Notes: generated by a model not told the origin, from the letters alone. Positions 30,401 through 40,023 are shown, counted from the stretch's first letter. The stretch is 64,000 bases of DNA from Candidatus Poseidoniaceae archaeon (GCA_949372875.1 CASIAW010000001.1:554869-618868); one strand, 5' to 3'. Numbers and translations are program-made.

Positions 30401-31242
30401 GTGACCTCATTGACAGTAATCTTGACGGAGATTTCACTGGAGAAGTCGATTTCAGTGGAGCTGAATACACGCTCACAAATCTAGAACCAGGACAGTGGGA
30501 GTTCACGCTCACAGTCACTGATGACGATGGAGAAACCTCTACTGACACCATTACACTGACCGTTACCGCAAAACCCGCGGAAGGATTTGTGGAAAGTGTA
30601 AGTGCCGCACTTGGCTCGGTTCCAACCGCAATCATTGGCGGTCTTGGCATTATCGTGATTATTCTCGCTGGATTCTTACTGCTCACCAGAGGAAGAGGGA
30701 GAAGTGAAGATGAAAAATATTCAGCATTTAGTAATGTTCCATCCATTGAACCCCCAATGAACTCACAACCACAGTATGCAATGGATGCACCTGCTACCCA
30801 AACTCAAAACGAAATGTATGTTCAACCTGCAGTCGCTGCTGACCCGTATGCACAACCTGCAGTCGCTGCTGACCCGTATGCACAACCTGCAGTTGCTGCT
30901 GACCCGTATGCACAATCCTATGATGCATACCAAGCACCTGTAGAACAGACCTCTTCCGCATCAGATGCTCTCGCTGCGTTGAGTGCTTTCTCTGCGCCAG
31001 TGGCCCAACAACCGACCCCGACAGTTCAACCTGTAGCAGTCCAAGTGCCACAAGTTGGCCCAGCACTTCCTGCATCAGGGCTTCCTCAGGGATGGACAAT
31101 GGAACAATGGCAACACTATGGAGAACAGTATCTTGCTGCGCAAATGGGACAACAAGCTCCAACTCAGCCGACAACTACCAATACCCCAAGCACCTCAGCA
31201 AGTACAGATATGTCAGGATTCCTTGATGACCTCGATTTGTGA
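27466..31242 (+). CDS. Large secreted, membrane-anchored surface protein, paralog of upstream gene
   Basis: Probable start ATG 27466 (MNRFGPVVFGLIFLMLAAPLTG); same order of motifs as 23790..27407; TM AIIGGLGIIVIILAGFLLL; tail GLPQGWTMEQWQHYGEQYLAAQ. Confidence 0.82.
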   Translation: MNRFGPVVFGLIFLMLAAPLTGMVSHHAIALSEYEIKSAEGWNKDIDVPTWRIGDEWVYETKFDVAQLIAQANVSATLNTLTGDTTYTVEDILFIDIDGTQTLAYVLKLDGDFTSGNSGATLEGVSGRLDIGYQGEDLVRVRDLAVMNSEFTLDVTFRPFNIGFLEQDIAEITFDTTYSPPKEKLDFPLHTGDQWYMPFFASTGVSGSSDYFDPSTFDTAGPENSSWQITAEGIPTDGTDSIIYTGCDDSFKVNEWNETGVSAGYNWYCPAVRYNSWMRISNAAGFTIDWLLKSYSPADSYGVQSDSTPGTRNIAVDVDLQFLATLPNSEQIVTATYQTSPGAVPQGNTNMQVRYESTNLLANPTTDGSGIVDYTLNISTGMDSTPSSDDYSSNGIIVWDPITEIIGAATVVIDLNVVAIDLIAQSDSIIVTRTRGTDTTTLNQAIGYGALPGDLLSFSIPAQNRGVLTSPATEIEVVTPDGTSIRESVPAIPSYSEQRITVNWTVSADAAIGNQALSFTVDPDELVTEDANRSNNDASIDIFIGRAPTGFFTYEEGKYTYENIILNASTSFDEDGGDVDCRFELESKPGLIEVIEAPDCITQWNWSDDGDWNVKVIVFDEELDEDIVELNVTVLNRAPYLNLSMVESIDVESEITIDATDTGDIDSISPPGQQVSITWPGLNCQEGLTQPTCTFIPMGEGPVQITAVATDDDGDTTTVTSTLDVLNVAPTLQYPELWYGGTNLTADTMGMWTLDEDQVALLRIVGDDTLSDRDDINIEWVPSDQDPNWTETTKGPSSTATVSWPTSGLHTIQVSAYDDDGARSEVRTALVNIVNVAPSITGLGSIIPIFEDDNLTLTVDVSDTASDIDSLEVCWDMDALIDTDSDMNPTNDCEMQGLEMTTLWSTRGIRQITATVTDDDGAQAMASVNISVQNLAPSASITNSSNVFELMEGDNITLSGLNSRETAGDKLILQYDWDSDLIDSNLDGDFTGEVDFSGAEYTLTNLEPGQWEFTLTVTDDDGETSTDTITLTVTAKPAEGFVESVSAALGSVPTAIIGGLGIIVIILAGFLLLTRGRGRSEDEKYSAFSNVPSIEPPMNSQPQYAMDAPATQTQNEMYVQPAVAADPYAQPAVAADPYAQPAVAADPYAQSYDAYQAPVEQTSSASDALAALSAFSAPVAQQPTPTVQPVAVQVPQVGPALPASGLPQGWTMEQWQHYGEQYLAAQMGQQAPTQPTTTNTPSTSASTDMSGFLDDLDL
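30823..30912 (+). repeat. Three tandem copies of a 30-bp coding repeat (QPAVAADPYA)
   Basis: caacctgcagtcgctgctgacccgtatgca x3, third copy with one c-to-t change. Confidence 0.95.
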
Positions 31243-31859
31243 ACGGTGAAAGAATGGCAAGTTTATGGCAATTTTTTGGATTACCAGACCCCGATGGGCA
31301 AAGTGATGCTAAGAAGCGCTCGAAGAAGGTCGAACGCATGCCGACCCTCGGAAATGAGCCGAATGCACCCCTACAGCAAACACTTGAATCTCCAAAGGTG
31401 ATTCAGCAACAAGAACTCGTAAGAGAGAAGCCAGTCCAAATAGCAGTAAAGAAAGAGGCGCCGAAAATTCGAACCTCAGTACCGCTGAACTGGAAGGGGC
31501 CCCTCACTGCTGAGGGAGAAGCATTCCATGACCTAGGATCTCATACACGAGTCAAAAACTCATTTCCAAGAAGAGCGCTTCGTTACATATCTCCGGACGT
31601 GAAAAACCGTATACCGACTCGCGAAATGGCAAAAAGAATCCTACAAGGTGATTCAGTAATTGTAGACTTACGACCAATGGTTCACATGGATACGCACCAA
31701 AACGTGTGTCGCCGAGAACTCCAACAAATGAGTAATGAATCAGGAGTTGGTATTTTTGCACTGGATGCTGAAGACAAATTGTTACTTCTACCAGGAAAAG
31801 ATGTAGTGGTGGATGTTGGCCGTCATGAACTGGGCCTTCTCTCGATCATGTCAGAGTGA
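31239..31859 (+). CDS. SepF-like cell-division protein (candidate)
   Basis: Amphipathic N-terminus MASLWQFFGL, basic linker, C-terminal ILQGDSVIVDLRPM...RRELQQMSNESGVGIFALDAEDKLLLLPGKDVVVDVG resembling the SepF fold. Confidence 0.5.
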   Translation: MNGERMASLWQFFGLPDPDGQSDAKKRSKKVERMPTLGNEPNAPLQQTLESPKVIQQQELVREKPVQIAVKKEAPKIRTSVPLNWKGPLTAEGEAFHDLGSHTRVKNSFPRRALRYISPDVKNRIPTREMAKRILQGDSVIVDLRPMVHMDTHQNVCRRELQQMSNESGVGIFALDAEDKLLLLPGKDVVVDVGRHELGLLSIMSE

Positions 31860-32414
31860 TAGAGAATGGAGCAGTTTCATTGCTTCACCAGCAATCCCGA
31901 GAACGGTAGATTCTGAACCTTCAATGAGGCGAGCATATGCGCCCATTGGACCTGCTAAATCGTATCCTCCTGCTTTCCCTTTCCATGACCCACTTCGTAC
32001 AAGTTCCACTAACTGTTCATCAGACAGGGTGTCTATTTCCACAATGGCATGCTCCACAAAAAAAGTCCATTCACCATGTAATTGGATTCCCGTAGCGGTC
32101 CAAACTTGGTGCCTCCTACCTGACAGCCGGTGCAACATCATGGCTGCTTCAATCGTATCATTCGGTTTACCCAAAGCCAAATCCATGTCATCAGGATCTG
32201 CAAGCATTGTGTCACTCACGATAACCAAATCAAATCCATGCTCTTCGAGAACCGCTTGCGACTTTTTCTTACAAATTGACAGAACTTGAATGTCAACAGT
32301 ACCACCCGAAGGTGTCTCGTCGACATCAGGAAACCCTTGACACTTCAACGAGCCAAAGAGTGATTCCAGCATGACTGCTCGACGTGGAGATTGAGATGCT
32401 AACCAAACGTTCAT
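31851..32414 (-). CDS. Maf-like nucleotide pyrophosphatase
   Basis: WLASQSPRRAVMLESL; DLVIVSDTMLADPDD; LGKPNDTIEAAMMLHRLSGRRHQVWTA. Confidence 0.9.
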   Translation of the reverse strand: MNVWLASQSPRRAVMLESLFGSLKCQGFPDVDETPSGGTVDIQVLSICKKKSQAVLEEHGFDLVIVSDTMLADPDDMDLALGKPNDTIEAAMMLHRLSGRRHQVWTATGIQLHGEWTFFVEHAIVEIDTLSDEQLVELVRSGSWKGKAGGYDLAGPMGAYARLIEGSESTVLGIAGEAMKLLHSLSL

Positions 32415-33259
32415 CCTTCGCCCTCATGTTACGCAACAGAATGAATGTCTTGTCTTTTTTGCTTCCGAGAGGTGAATATTCCAAAAAAAAGAAGGGTGAG
32501 GTTGAAGAATCAAATGGTATACCCACATATGGTGCCGGCATGGGTGAAGTAACTAGAATACCAACGCATATTGAAGGATTAGATGAAAATATGCAGGGAG
32601 GTATTCCAGAAGGTCACATTTGTATTGTTGCCGGTGCATCTGGAGCAATGAAGTCCAGCCTCACCTTTTCGATGCTTTACAACGCCGTTCTTTACGGGGA
32701 AACCAGTGGAATCTATGTAACTCTTGAACAAGGTAAAGATTCTCTTCGCTCACACATGTCAAACATGGGAATGAACATCGAGGACAAGCGAGTGAGTAAC
32801 AGAATCGCCATTATCGACCTTTCAGATTTGCGTGTTCAACTCGATGAGCAAGGAATGAGCAGTCGAGTCGATTGGATGGGACAACTCATCAAACAACTCA
32901 CCTCATACCGAGATTCCATCGGTTTTGAATTACTGGTGTTTGACTCTCTCGGAGCATTCTTTACCTTAACGAAAATGGAAAATCCACGTGATGAGATTTT
33001 CAGGCTTTTTGAAGCTGTTCGTCGGCTTGGTCTCACTTCGTTCTTCATCTGCGAGATGACTGGAGAAGATCACAAACAATTCGGTGAATACGGCGTTGAA
33101 GATTATCTCGCTGATGGTGTCATCCATTTGGTGATGGAACGGTCAGGCGATGATGTTGCTCGAAAGATGGGTGTTGTAAAAATGCGACATACAAACCACA
33201 AACTCGGATACAAGCCATTCAATTGGAAAGAAGAAGAGCAACGGTTCACTATTCTTTGA
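32384..33259 (+). CDS. KaiC/RAD55-like RecA-superfamily ATPase
   Basis: TRIPTHIEGLDENMQGGIPEGHICIVAGASGAMKSSLTFSML (Walker A GASGAMKS); LLVFDSLGAFF (Walker B). True start is probably downstream of 32384. Confidence 0.82.
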   Translation: MEIEMLTKRSSFALMLRNRMNVLSFLLPRGEYSKKKKGEVEESNGIPTYGAGMGEVTRIPTHIEGLDENMQGGIPEGHICIVAGASGAMKSSLTFSMLYNAVLYGETSGIYVTLEQGKDSLRSHMSNMGMNIEDKRVSNRIAIIDLSDLRVQLDEQGMSSRVDWMGQLIKQLTSYRDSIGFELLVFDSLGAFFTLTKMENPRDEIFRLFEAVRRLGLTSFFICEMTGEDHKQFGEYGVEDYLADGVIHLVMERSGDDVARKMGVVKMRHTNHKLGYKPFNWKEEEQRFTIL

Positions 33260-33264
33260 ACGTA

Positions 33265-35085
33265 TTATTCGACCGTAACTGACTTTGCAAGGTTGCGAGG
33301 GCGATCAACGTTACAACCGAGCGCCAATGCAGTGTGATAAGCAATTAATTGTGTAGGAATTACGGTAAGCAAGGGTGAAAGTAACGAATGTACCTGTGGC
33401 ACTGGGATGCTAATATCTGCTTCACTCGCAATGTCGTCACCCTCTTCATGAATCAAGATTATTCGGGCTCCTCTCGCTTTGCACTCATGCATGGCAGAAA
33501 TGGTTTTGACTTTCACGTGGTCGTTTGGAGCAATAAATACAACCGGACTACCTTCTTCAAGAAGAGCAATCGGGCCGTGCTTCATTTCTCCAGCAGGATA
33601 AGCCAAGCAAGGGATATAAGCGATTTCCATTAATTTAAGCGCACCTTCTTTAGCCACAGGAGCTGAAATTCCTCGGCCAAGGAAAAGAACACATTTTGCA
33701 TCTTTAATCATTTCAACCGCCTCAAGGATTGGTCCTTGATTCTCGAGGTATTCTTCGATGAGGTGAGGTATTTGCTGCAAACCATTAATCAAATCTTTTC
33801 CTTGTTCTTTGCTGGTTGCTCGTGAACGCCCAACTTGAAGTGCGAACATTGACAGGGCTGCAACCATATTGGAGAATGCCTTGGTAGAGGCAACTGCTTG
33901 TTCAGGACCCGAGTGGATATACACTCCTTTACCACATTCACGCGCAATAGATGAGCCGACAACATTGACTACACCGTAGACACTTCCTCCTTTGAGTTGG
34001 ATTTCTTTTACAGCAGACAATGTGTCTGCGGTCTCTCCAGATTGTGTTACGGCAAAGTGCAATGCATTCGGATTAATAACAGGGTCATTGTGACGGAATT
34101 CACTTGAAATGTGGGCCACTGCAGGTATCCGGGCTAACTTTTCAATGAGCATTTGACCGATCTCTGCAGCGTTGAATGCGGTGCCACAGCCCAAAAGACG
34201 TACGTGGGGGACTTTGGCTAAATCACGGGGTTCTAATTTCAACCCACCAAGCCGGCCGTTTCCACGAACTCTGTCGAGACGACCGCTGATGCAATGGCGA
34301 AGAGCATCGGGTTGTTCGTAAATTTCTTTCAACATGAAATGTGGATATTCACCGAGTTCTGACTCACCCCAATCATCTTCAAGAACCGTTATGCTCGGGT
34401 CGAAGTTCTTACCTTTTATCGTGGAAAGAGACATTTGATTTTTAGTAAGCGTTGCCATTTCCCCATCCTCTAAGAAAACAACTCTCTGAGTGTAAGGGGT
34501 AAGTGCGTGCGGATCGCTGGAAACAAACATCTCGCCATCACCCTGTCCGATGATGAGAGGAGAGCCATTTCGGGCGCAGACAATCATGTCATATTCCAAA
34601 AACAAAACACATAGACCCCAGGTCCCCCGAGCGAGGTGAAGTGTTCTTCGCACAGCGTTTTCAGGGTTATTGTCAACACTCAGTTCTCGTTCTATAACAT
34701 GTGCAAGAGCTTCCGAATCTGTATCACTCTGCAACTCGACTCCTTGGACAGTCAATGAAGTCCTAAGTTGACGGGTATTTTCAATAATCCCATTATGGAC
34801 AATAACGACTTTCCCGTTTGCAGAGCGGTGTGGATGAGCGTTTGCATCAGAAACAACACCGTGTGTAGCCCAACGCGTGTGTGCAATGCCAACAGTACCG
34901 TCAATCTGTGAAGGTAATATCGTTTCGAGATCTCCAACTTTTCCAACTTTCTTGTAGATTTGAATTGTCTCATCTTTCACTGCGATACCGGTTGAATCAT
35001 ACCCACGGTATTCGAGTCGGCGCAATCCATCAAGTAAAATGTTCGAGGCTTGCCGTGAACCGAGATATCCAAATATACCGCACAT
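33265..35085 (-). CDS. glmS: Glutamine--fructose-6-phosphate aminotransferase (isomerizing)
   Basis: MCGIFGYLG...RRLEYRGYDSTGIAV; HTRWATHG; SIS domains; C-terminal DRPRNLAKSVTVE. Confidence 0.96.
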   Translation of the reverse strand: MCGIFGYLGSRQASNILLDGLRRLEYRGYDSTGIAVKDETIQIYKKVGKVGDLETILPSQIDGTVGIAHTRWATHGVVSDANAHPHRSANGKVVIVHNGIIENTRQLRTSLTVQGVELQSDTDSEALAHVIERELSVDNNPENAVRRTLHLARGTWGLCVLFLEYDMIVCARNGSPLIIGQGDGEMFVSSDPHALTPYTQRVVFLEDGEMATLTKNQMSLSTIKGKNFDPSITVLEDDWGESELGEYPHFMLKEIYEQPDALRHCISGRLDRVRGNGRLGGLKLEPRDLAKVPHVRLLGCGTAFNAAEIGQMLIEKLARIPAVAHISSEFRHNDPVINPNALHFAVTQSGETADTLSAVKEIQLKGGSVYGVVNVVGSSIARECGKGVYIHSGPEQAVASTKAFSNMVAALSMFALQVGRSRATSKEQGKDLINGLQQIPHLIEEYLENQGPILEAVEMIKDAKCVLFLGRGISAPVAKEGALKLMEIAYIPCLAYPAGEMKHGPIALLEEGSPVVFIAPNDHVKVKTISAMHECKARGARIILIHEEGDDIASEADISIPVPQVHSLLSPLLTVIPTQLIAYHTALALGCNVDRPRNLAKSVTVE

Positions 35086-35094
35086 AATTTCACC

Positions 35095-38000
35095 TCAGCA
35101 CTCCACTTTCGCGGAGCAAATAGGACAATCGACTCTCGTGAGAGTCATGTCTTTGACCGTGAACTTTGCAGAACATTCAGGGCACGTAATATCTCTTTGC
35201 GGAGGTGCAATCATTGGCAAAGGAGGCAGGCCAGGCAGAGGCGGAAGGAGGCTTGCATCCAATGGAGGCAGAGGTGTTGCACTCAGGTCTGCCATCAGTG
35301 GAGCTGGTTCTATTACTAGCAGAGGTGGTAGAGAGTCCTTCATCGATTCTACCATGTCAGTGATTTCCCGTTGTTGCTTCCTCTTCATTCGACGGTTGAG
35401 TCGTGCATTGCCATCTCCTGATTCATTCTTGACTGCAAGAGTCTCCGAGAGACTCAATTCTTCATCGAGAACTGCCACCGGCGTATCCATCTCAACAACC
35501 AAATCTTCTGTTTCGGTATCAATAGCGAGCAATGGACCATCATCTTGAACGGGAACAACAAGCAGTTCCAATCCATCTCCATCTTCGATTAAATTCGCCT
35601 CAGAAGAGATTAATTCATCCTCCCTTCGACGGGAAGAGCGAACGGAAATTGTAATGACAAGTAAGAATACAACCAAAAAGCTCGTGGTTAAGCCCAATAT
35701 GAGCAACTTTGTCTCCTCATCACCAGGGAGTGGTTCAAGCAAAGTGTCAAGGAATGATGCAGAACCTCCGGCTCCGTTTGAATCACTGTTCATGTCGGCA
35801 ATTGTTCTCATTTTCAGAGAACCACTGGCTGAAGAGAGCAGTAAGATTCCATCTCCACCCAACCCAGCATGCCCCTTCAAGAACCCCTCCGTAAGGATGT
35901 TAGAAAGGGCCATCGATTGGCCAGAAGACCCATCAGAAAGAAGGCCGTAACGCGTAACTGGGCCATACATATTGATTTCATCATAAAATATTTGCACTCC
36001 GTCAGAAGTTGGATTGAGTTCAATATGAGAGGCACCGGGGGCCTCGATACGTTCAGCGTCCATCGACCACGAATTATCAGTAACAATGTGGGCGATCATT
36101 GCATCTTTTCCTCTACCTTCAATCCATGATGCGATAAGCACATCTTCACTGGAGTTTGTCTGAACAATAAGTTGAGCCATGCGAGCATCGTCCCCAACAG
36201 AAGATTGGAAACCCCAAGCCGCATAATTCGGTGAGCCATGCGTATACATCAACCCGACGCGGTCCAAACCAGTAACATCGTTTCGGACTTCTTGATAGAG
36301 TATGTGTAAGTTTTCTTCACCCCAGCCGATAGCGAGCGCGTCACCTTGGGATGGCCGAATGTCAATATCCGATACCACAACGTTTGGAGGACTCCAAGAA
36401 ACTGAACTATCAGGGTTTGTGGATGTGAGGGTGAAAATCGATGTGATGTCTTGCCAAGAGCCCGAGGTGGAGATATCTCGATGATACCCTGCAAGAATCA
36501 TTTGACCTTCGTATTCACTAAGAGCGAGGCCCCAATATGTGCCCTCTGACAATTTAATCGCGGGCATTTGATGGTGTATCGGTGTTTTCTCTGCTAATCG
36601 GGTCAAAGAGGTCATCGCAAGGTCAGTGAGCGTGTATCCGTCTGGACTGATAGTCTTACGATTCCAGACCGCTTGAACGAGGCCATCATCTCGTAAATGA
36701 GTGGCTAATTCTCCGCCCCACTTTTCTTCAAGTAAGAGGTCAACTTGCATGACCATTTTATCGGTTGTTGTTCGAACATGAAGTTCTCCATCACGAGTCG
36801 TGAACAACAAGCCACCCTTTTCCATTCCAATGAAGTCAATAGCAACTTCACCTTCACTTAGCGATACGGTAACTTGAGAGCCGAGGCTTACATCATCGAT
36901 GATAACCGAAAAACGATGTTCACTAAATTCTGTTTCAACCCCATCACCCTCCAAAATTACACGATAATCGTCATGACCAATTGGCCGACCAAGTTCATTG
37001 AAGTTACCTATCGCGTTACCGGAACTCGAGTCAGAACCTGGAACAATCAAAATATTTGATGTGCCAATTTCAAGCCAACCTGCTGAAGTCTTGCGCTCGA
37101 GGCGCATGGTGAGTTGAGTCGCTTCAGTTTGACCTAAATTATCGATTCTTACATCGATATTAAACATCGTATCAGGAAGAGGAACTTTTGGATTGGTCGT
37201 CACTGCACCGGGCAAAAATCTGAGCATTGCTTCTACCGGTCGTTCTTCGACCTCAAAAGAAAAAGTATAGACGTTGTTACTCGGGTTTGGGTCTGCATGT
37301 TGGTTATTAGGGTCAATTGAAATCTTCACATCATGCGTTCCTGCTATGGTAGCCCACCAGTAAAGTGTCACTCGCTGGCTTTCACCCTGATTGAGGGTCG
37401 AAAGGCGGGTCTCTTTGGGGTATGTTTCAGATTGACTTCCGACTGCTTCGATTTGAACAAAAACATCAGTAGCATCTAAGTCGCCGACATTTGCAATGGT
37501 GAAATCCACTTCGAGAACAGTGCCTGCAACGGCGGAATAGACGGGCAGGTCTTGGTCTCTTATCTCCACTGAACCTTGGAATATGAAATCAGGTGCTGCG
37601 GGTTGATTATCGATGGTATATGTGCGCCGAACATCGTCTGAAATCACTCCACTTTGATTGACCATTCTAAACGCAATTCGATGAGTTCCGTCATCAACTG
37701 AATTTGAGTTCCAACTGAACGACCAATCTTGCGTACCCACTTCCATTTCCGATAGTTCTCCTCCAAGAAGCCAATCACCGTTGTCAATACGGTATTCGAT
37801 AATGTCATGTTCTACGCCTTCGACCGTTCCACTGAAATCGACTGACCCTTGAAGTGCTGTACCCAGAGGCGGTCCGGTGATCGTGACTTCCATGCGAGCG
37901 ATTTTTACCCATCGAGCGTCAATTAACGATTCTTCACCATCTTCGGTAAGAGCACGAGCCATAACCAAGACATAATCTTCATCCTGGCGTACCCAACTGT

Positions 38001-40023
38001 CTTTGATTGAGACGTCTAGGAACCAAGAAGAGAGTTCTCCACCAGTATCGACCCAATTTTGTAGTTCGCGAACTGTGCCTGACTCAAGATATTGTTCGAT
38101 TCGAACTTGAATCTTGGTATAGTCATCACCGCCATCATTGGCTTGAGATGTACCTGAAACCCGAAAGAAGTCGCCTTCAATCCACCATGAACCGTTTAAT
38201 GGTCTTGACATGTTAACGTGGTCACCTGAACCATTTCCAGTCGGTGGTGGAGTTGTGATACTGCCGCCAGAGGTGAGTGGAGTACATGCCTTTTGTAATA
38301 CCATGTCAATAGCGCATGATGCATCAATGAGCCCAAAGCCCCATTCATCATTCCAACGATCTGATACGCCAGGTTCGCTCGCAGTTCCGCGAGCTTCTGA
38401 AGAGTTACGAAGAATATCTTTGACTTCTTGAGGTTCAAGCGATGGGTCTGCTTGTAACATTAGTGCGACAATACCTGAGGCGATAGGAGTCGCCATGCTC
38501 GTGCCGTCTTTGCTATCGTAGTCTGAGCCGGCTAGAGGTTTTGCAGGTTGACCTGGGAAAGATGTGCCGGTTTGTGCGGTTGCTGACATGATATCAGAGC
38601 CATAAGCGGTAATATCAGGCTTCAATTCATCCCACTCATCATCATCACTATCATCGATTCTCGGACCGGTATTGGAATAATCAGCAACATCATCGTTGGT
38701 TCTGTTAATATCGCCTCGGTCTGTGGCAGCACCGATTGAAATTGCCTTGTCCGCACTGGCCGGTGACGGGACTCGATTGGTTCCATCATTCCCCATTGCG
38801 ACAACACAAACGATTGAAGCATTCACTGCATCGTTGACAAGGCGAGCTTCTGAACCACTGCCGTTATCGCCTTGGTCCCCAGTATCAAGTGGAGAAGAGG
38901 CTGAACCAAAAGACATCGAAGCAACTTGAATTCCTCGAGTGGAAGAATTATGCCCCCAATCGGTATCTTGGTTGTTTATCAACCATTGAATTCCATTCAG
39001 AGATGCCTGAGAGTTTGTTCCACCTGCGTCTGTGAGGACTTTGATATCAACCAGATAGGCGCCAGGCGCAGTGCCCATGTGGACTCGACTGTTATCGCCA
39101 GTACCAACTGTGGAACCAGCGACGTGAGTGCCGTGCCCATTTCCATCGTCAGGGTCTTGTGTGCCATCAGGATTCGATGCAGAAGAAGTTGCATCGTAAC
39201 CTGCGACCCATTTGTGATCGTTATAGGAAAGAGCGTCTTCATCTGGTTCGTCGTTTTGATCGTCGAAATCATTCAACGATTCGTGCTCATTATCGACACC
39301 GGTATCAAGAACAGCAACGACGATTCCGTCTCCGATATAATCGCGCTCATATGCCGTCGCAGTGTAAACGTCTGATGGACGTGCACGCGATGCTTTTGCA
39401 GCGACGTCGTTTGATGGAATCATGATGTTTTGCATTTCGATAACCACGACTCCATGCAGAGAATAAATATCCATAAGGGCAGAGACCGGAACTTTGTCAA
39501 CTGCGACAGAATCGATATCGATGAGTTGTTGGAACCACGCACCGCCATCTTCGCCGACCCAGCCATGGGCATCAAGTACGGAACGAAGTGTTTCGATTTC
39601 GGCATCGTTGGCACGCCAAGCATAGTCGACAACAATTGCTACTGTCTTTCGACCATCAGGACCAATGATAGCAGTCGGTGAAACTGATTCAGCACCATCT
39701 AAAACACGTTGAAGACGATCATCCATGCCATTCCAATCAAGGTCAGGGCCATACGATTGCCACCATTGAACGTCTTCAGCGGAGATTCGATCACCTCGAT
39801 CAATATCACGAATGGGGCGCAGACACAGTTCTTCGCCACACATGAGAGGTGGGAGTCCATCAACGAGAATTGGGTCGGAAAAGAGAGATTGTGAGAGGGG
39901 CTCAACTGGAGTAGATTCCGTTTCATTCGCAAGAACCCCGAGGTCTGCAACTAAGAAAATCAAAACTAAAAGCAGAGAAACGCGCTGAGATTTCCATGTT
40001 TTCGACGACTGCAAACAACCCAC
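35095..40023 (-). CDS. Subtilisin-like (S8) serine protease, membrane anchored, with C-terminal zinc ribbon
   Basis: 1642 aa, GTG start; VAVLDTGVDNEH, NGHGTHVAGS, GTSMATPIASG triad; CARDB/Ig-like region; TM LLILGLTTSFLVVFLLVI; terminal CPECSAKFTVKDMTLTRVDCPICSAKVEC. Confidence 0.9.
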   Translation of the reverse strand: MGCLQSSKTWKSQRVSLLLVLIFLVADLGVLANETESTPVEPLSQSLFSDPILVDGLPPLMCGEELCLRPIRDIDRGDRISAEDVQWWQSYGPDLDWNGMDDRLQRVLDGAESVSPTAIIGPDGRKTVAIVVDYAWRANDAEIETLRSVLDAHGWVGEDGGAWFQQLIDIDSVAVDKVPVSALMDIYSLHGVVVIEMQNIMIPSNDVAAKASRARPSDVYTATAYERDYIGDGIVVAVLDTGVDNEHESLNDFDDQNDEPDEDALSYNDHKWVAGYDATSSASNPDGTQDPDDGNGHGTHVAGSTVGTGDNSRVHMGTAPGAYLVDIKVLTDAGGTNSQASLNGIQWLINNQDTDWGHNSSTRGIQVASMSFGSASSPLDTGDQGDNGSGSEARLVNDAVNASIVCVVAMGNDGTNRVPSPASADKAISIGAATDRGDINRTNDDVADYSNTGPRIDDSDDDEWDELKPDITAYGSDIMSATAQTGTSFPGQPAKPLAGSDYDSKDGTSMATPIASGIVALMLQADPSLEPQEVKDILRNSSEARGTASEPGVSDRWNDEWGFGLIDASCAIDMVLQKACTPLTSGGSITTPPPTGNGSGDHVNMSRPLNGSWWIEGDFFRVSGTSQANDGGDDYTKIQVRIEQYLESGTVRELQNWVDTGGELSSWFLDVSIKDSWVRQDEDYVLVMARALTEDGEESLIDARWVKIARMEVTITGPPLGTALQGSVDFSGTVEGVEHDIIEYRIDNGDWLLGGELSEMEVGTQDWSFSWNSNSVDDGTHRIAFRMVNQSGVISDDVRRTYTIDNQPAAPDFIFQGSVEIRDQDLPVYSAVAGTVLEVDFTIANVGDLDATDVFVQIEAVGSQSETYPKETRLSTLNQGESQRVTLYWWATIAGTHDVKISIDPNNQHADPNPSNNVYTFSFEVEERPVEAMLRFLPGAVTTNPKVPLPDTMFNIDVRIDNLGQTEATQLTMRLERKTSAGWLEIGTSNILIVPGSDSSSGNAIGNFNELGRPIGHDDYRVILEGDGVETEFSEHRFSVIIDDVSLGSQVTVSLSEGEVAIDFIGMEKGGLLFTTRDGELHVRTTTDKMVMQVDLLLEEKWGGELATHLRDDGLVQAVWNRKTISPDGYTLTDLAMTSLTRLAEKTPIHHQMPAIKLSEGTYWGLALSEYEGQMILAGYHRDISTSGSWQDITSIFTLTSTNPDSSVSWSPPNVVVSDIDIRPSQGDALAIGWGEENLHILYQEVRNDVTGLDRVGLMYTHGSPNYAAWGFQSSVGDDARMAQLIVQTNSSEDVLIASWIEGRGKDAMIAHIVTDNSWSMDAERIEAPGASHIELNPTSDGVQIFYDEINMYGPVTRYGLLSDGSSGQSMALSNILTEGFLKGHAGLGGDGILLLSSASGSLKMRTIADMNSDSNGAGGSASFLDTLLEPLPGDEETKLLILGLTTSFLVVFLLVITISVRSSRRREDELISSEANLIEDGDGLELLVVPVQDDGPLLAIDTETEDLVVEMDTPVAVLDEELSLSETLAVKNESGDGNARLNRRMKRKQQREITDMVESMKDSLPPLLVIEPAPLMADLSATPLPPLDASLLPPLPGLPPLPMIAPPQRDITCPECSAKFTVKDMTLTRVDCPICSAKVEC

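Noticed and set aside
30261-30746. 161-aa minus-strand ORF
   Set aside because: Ser-rich shadow frame opposite the surface protein; no domain recognised.
35039-35548. 169-aa plus-strand ORF
   Set aside because: Antisense to the subtilase C-terminus; low-complexity composition typical of a shadow frame.
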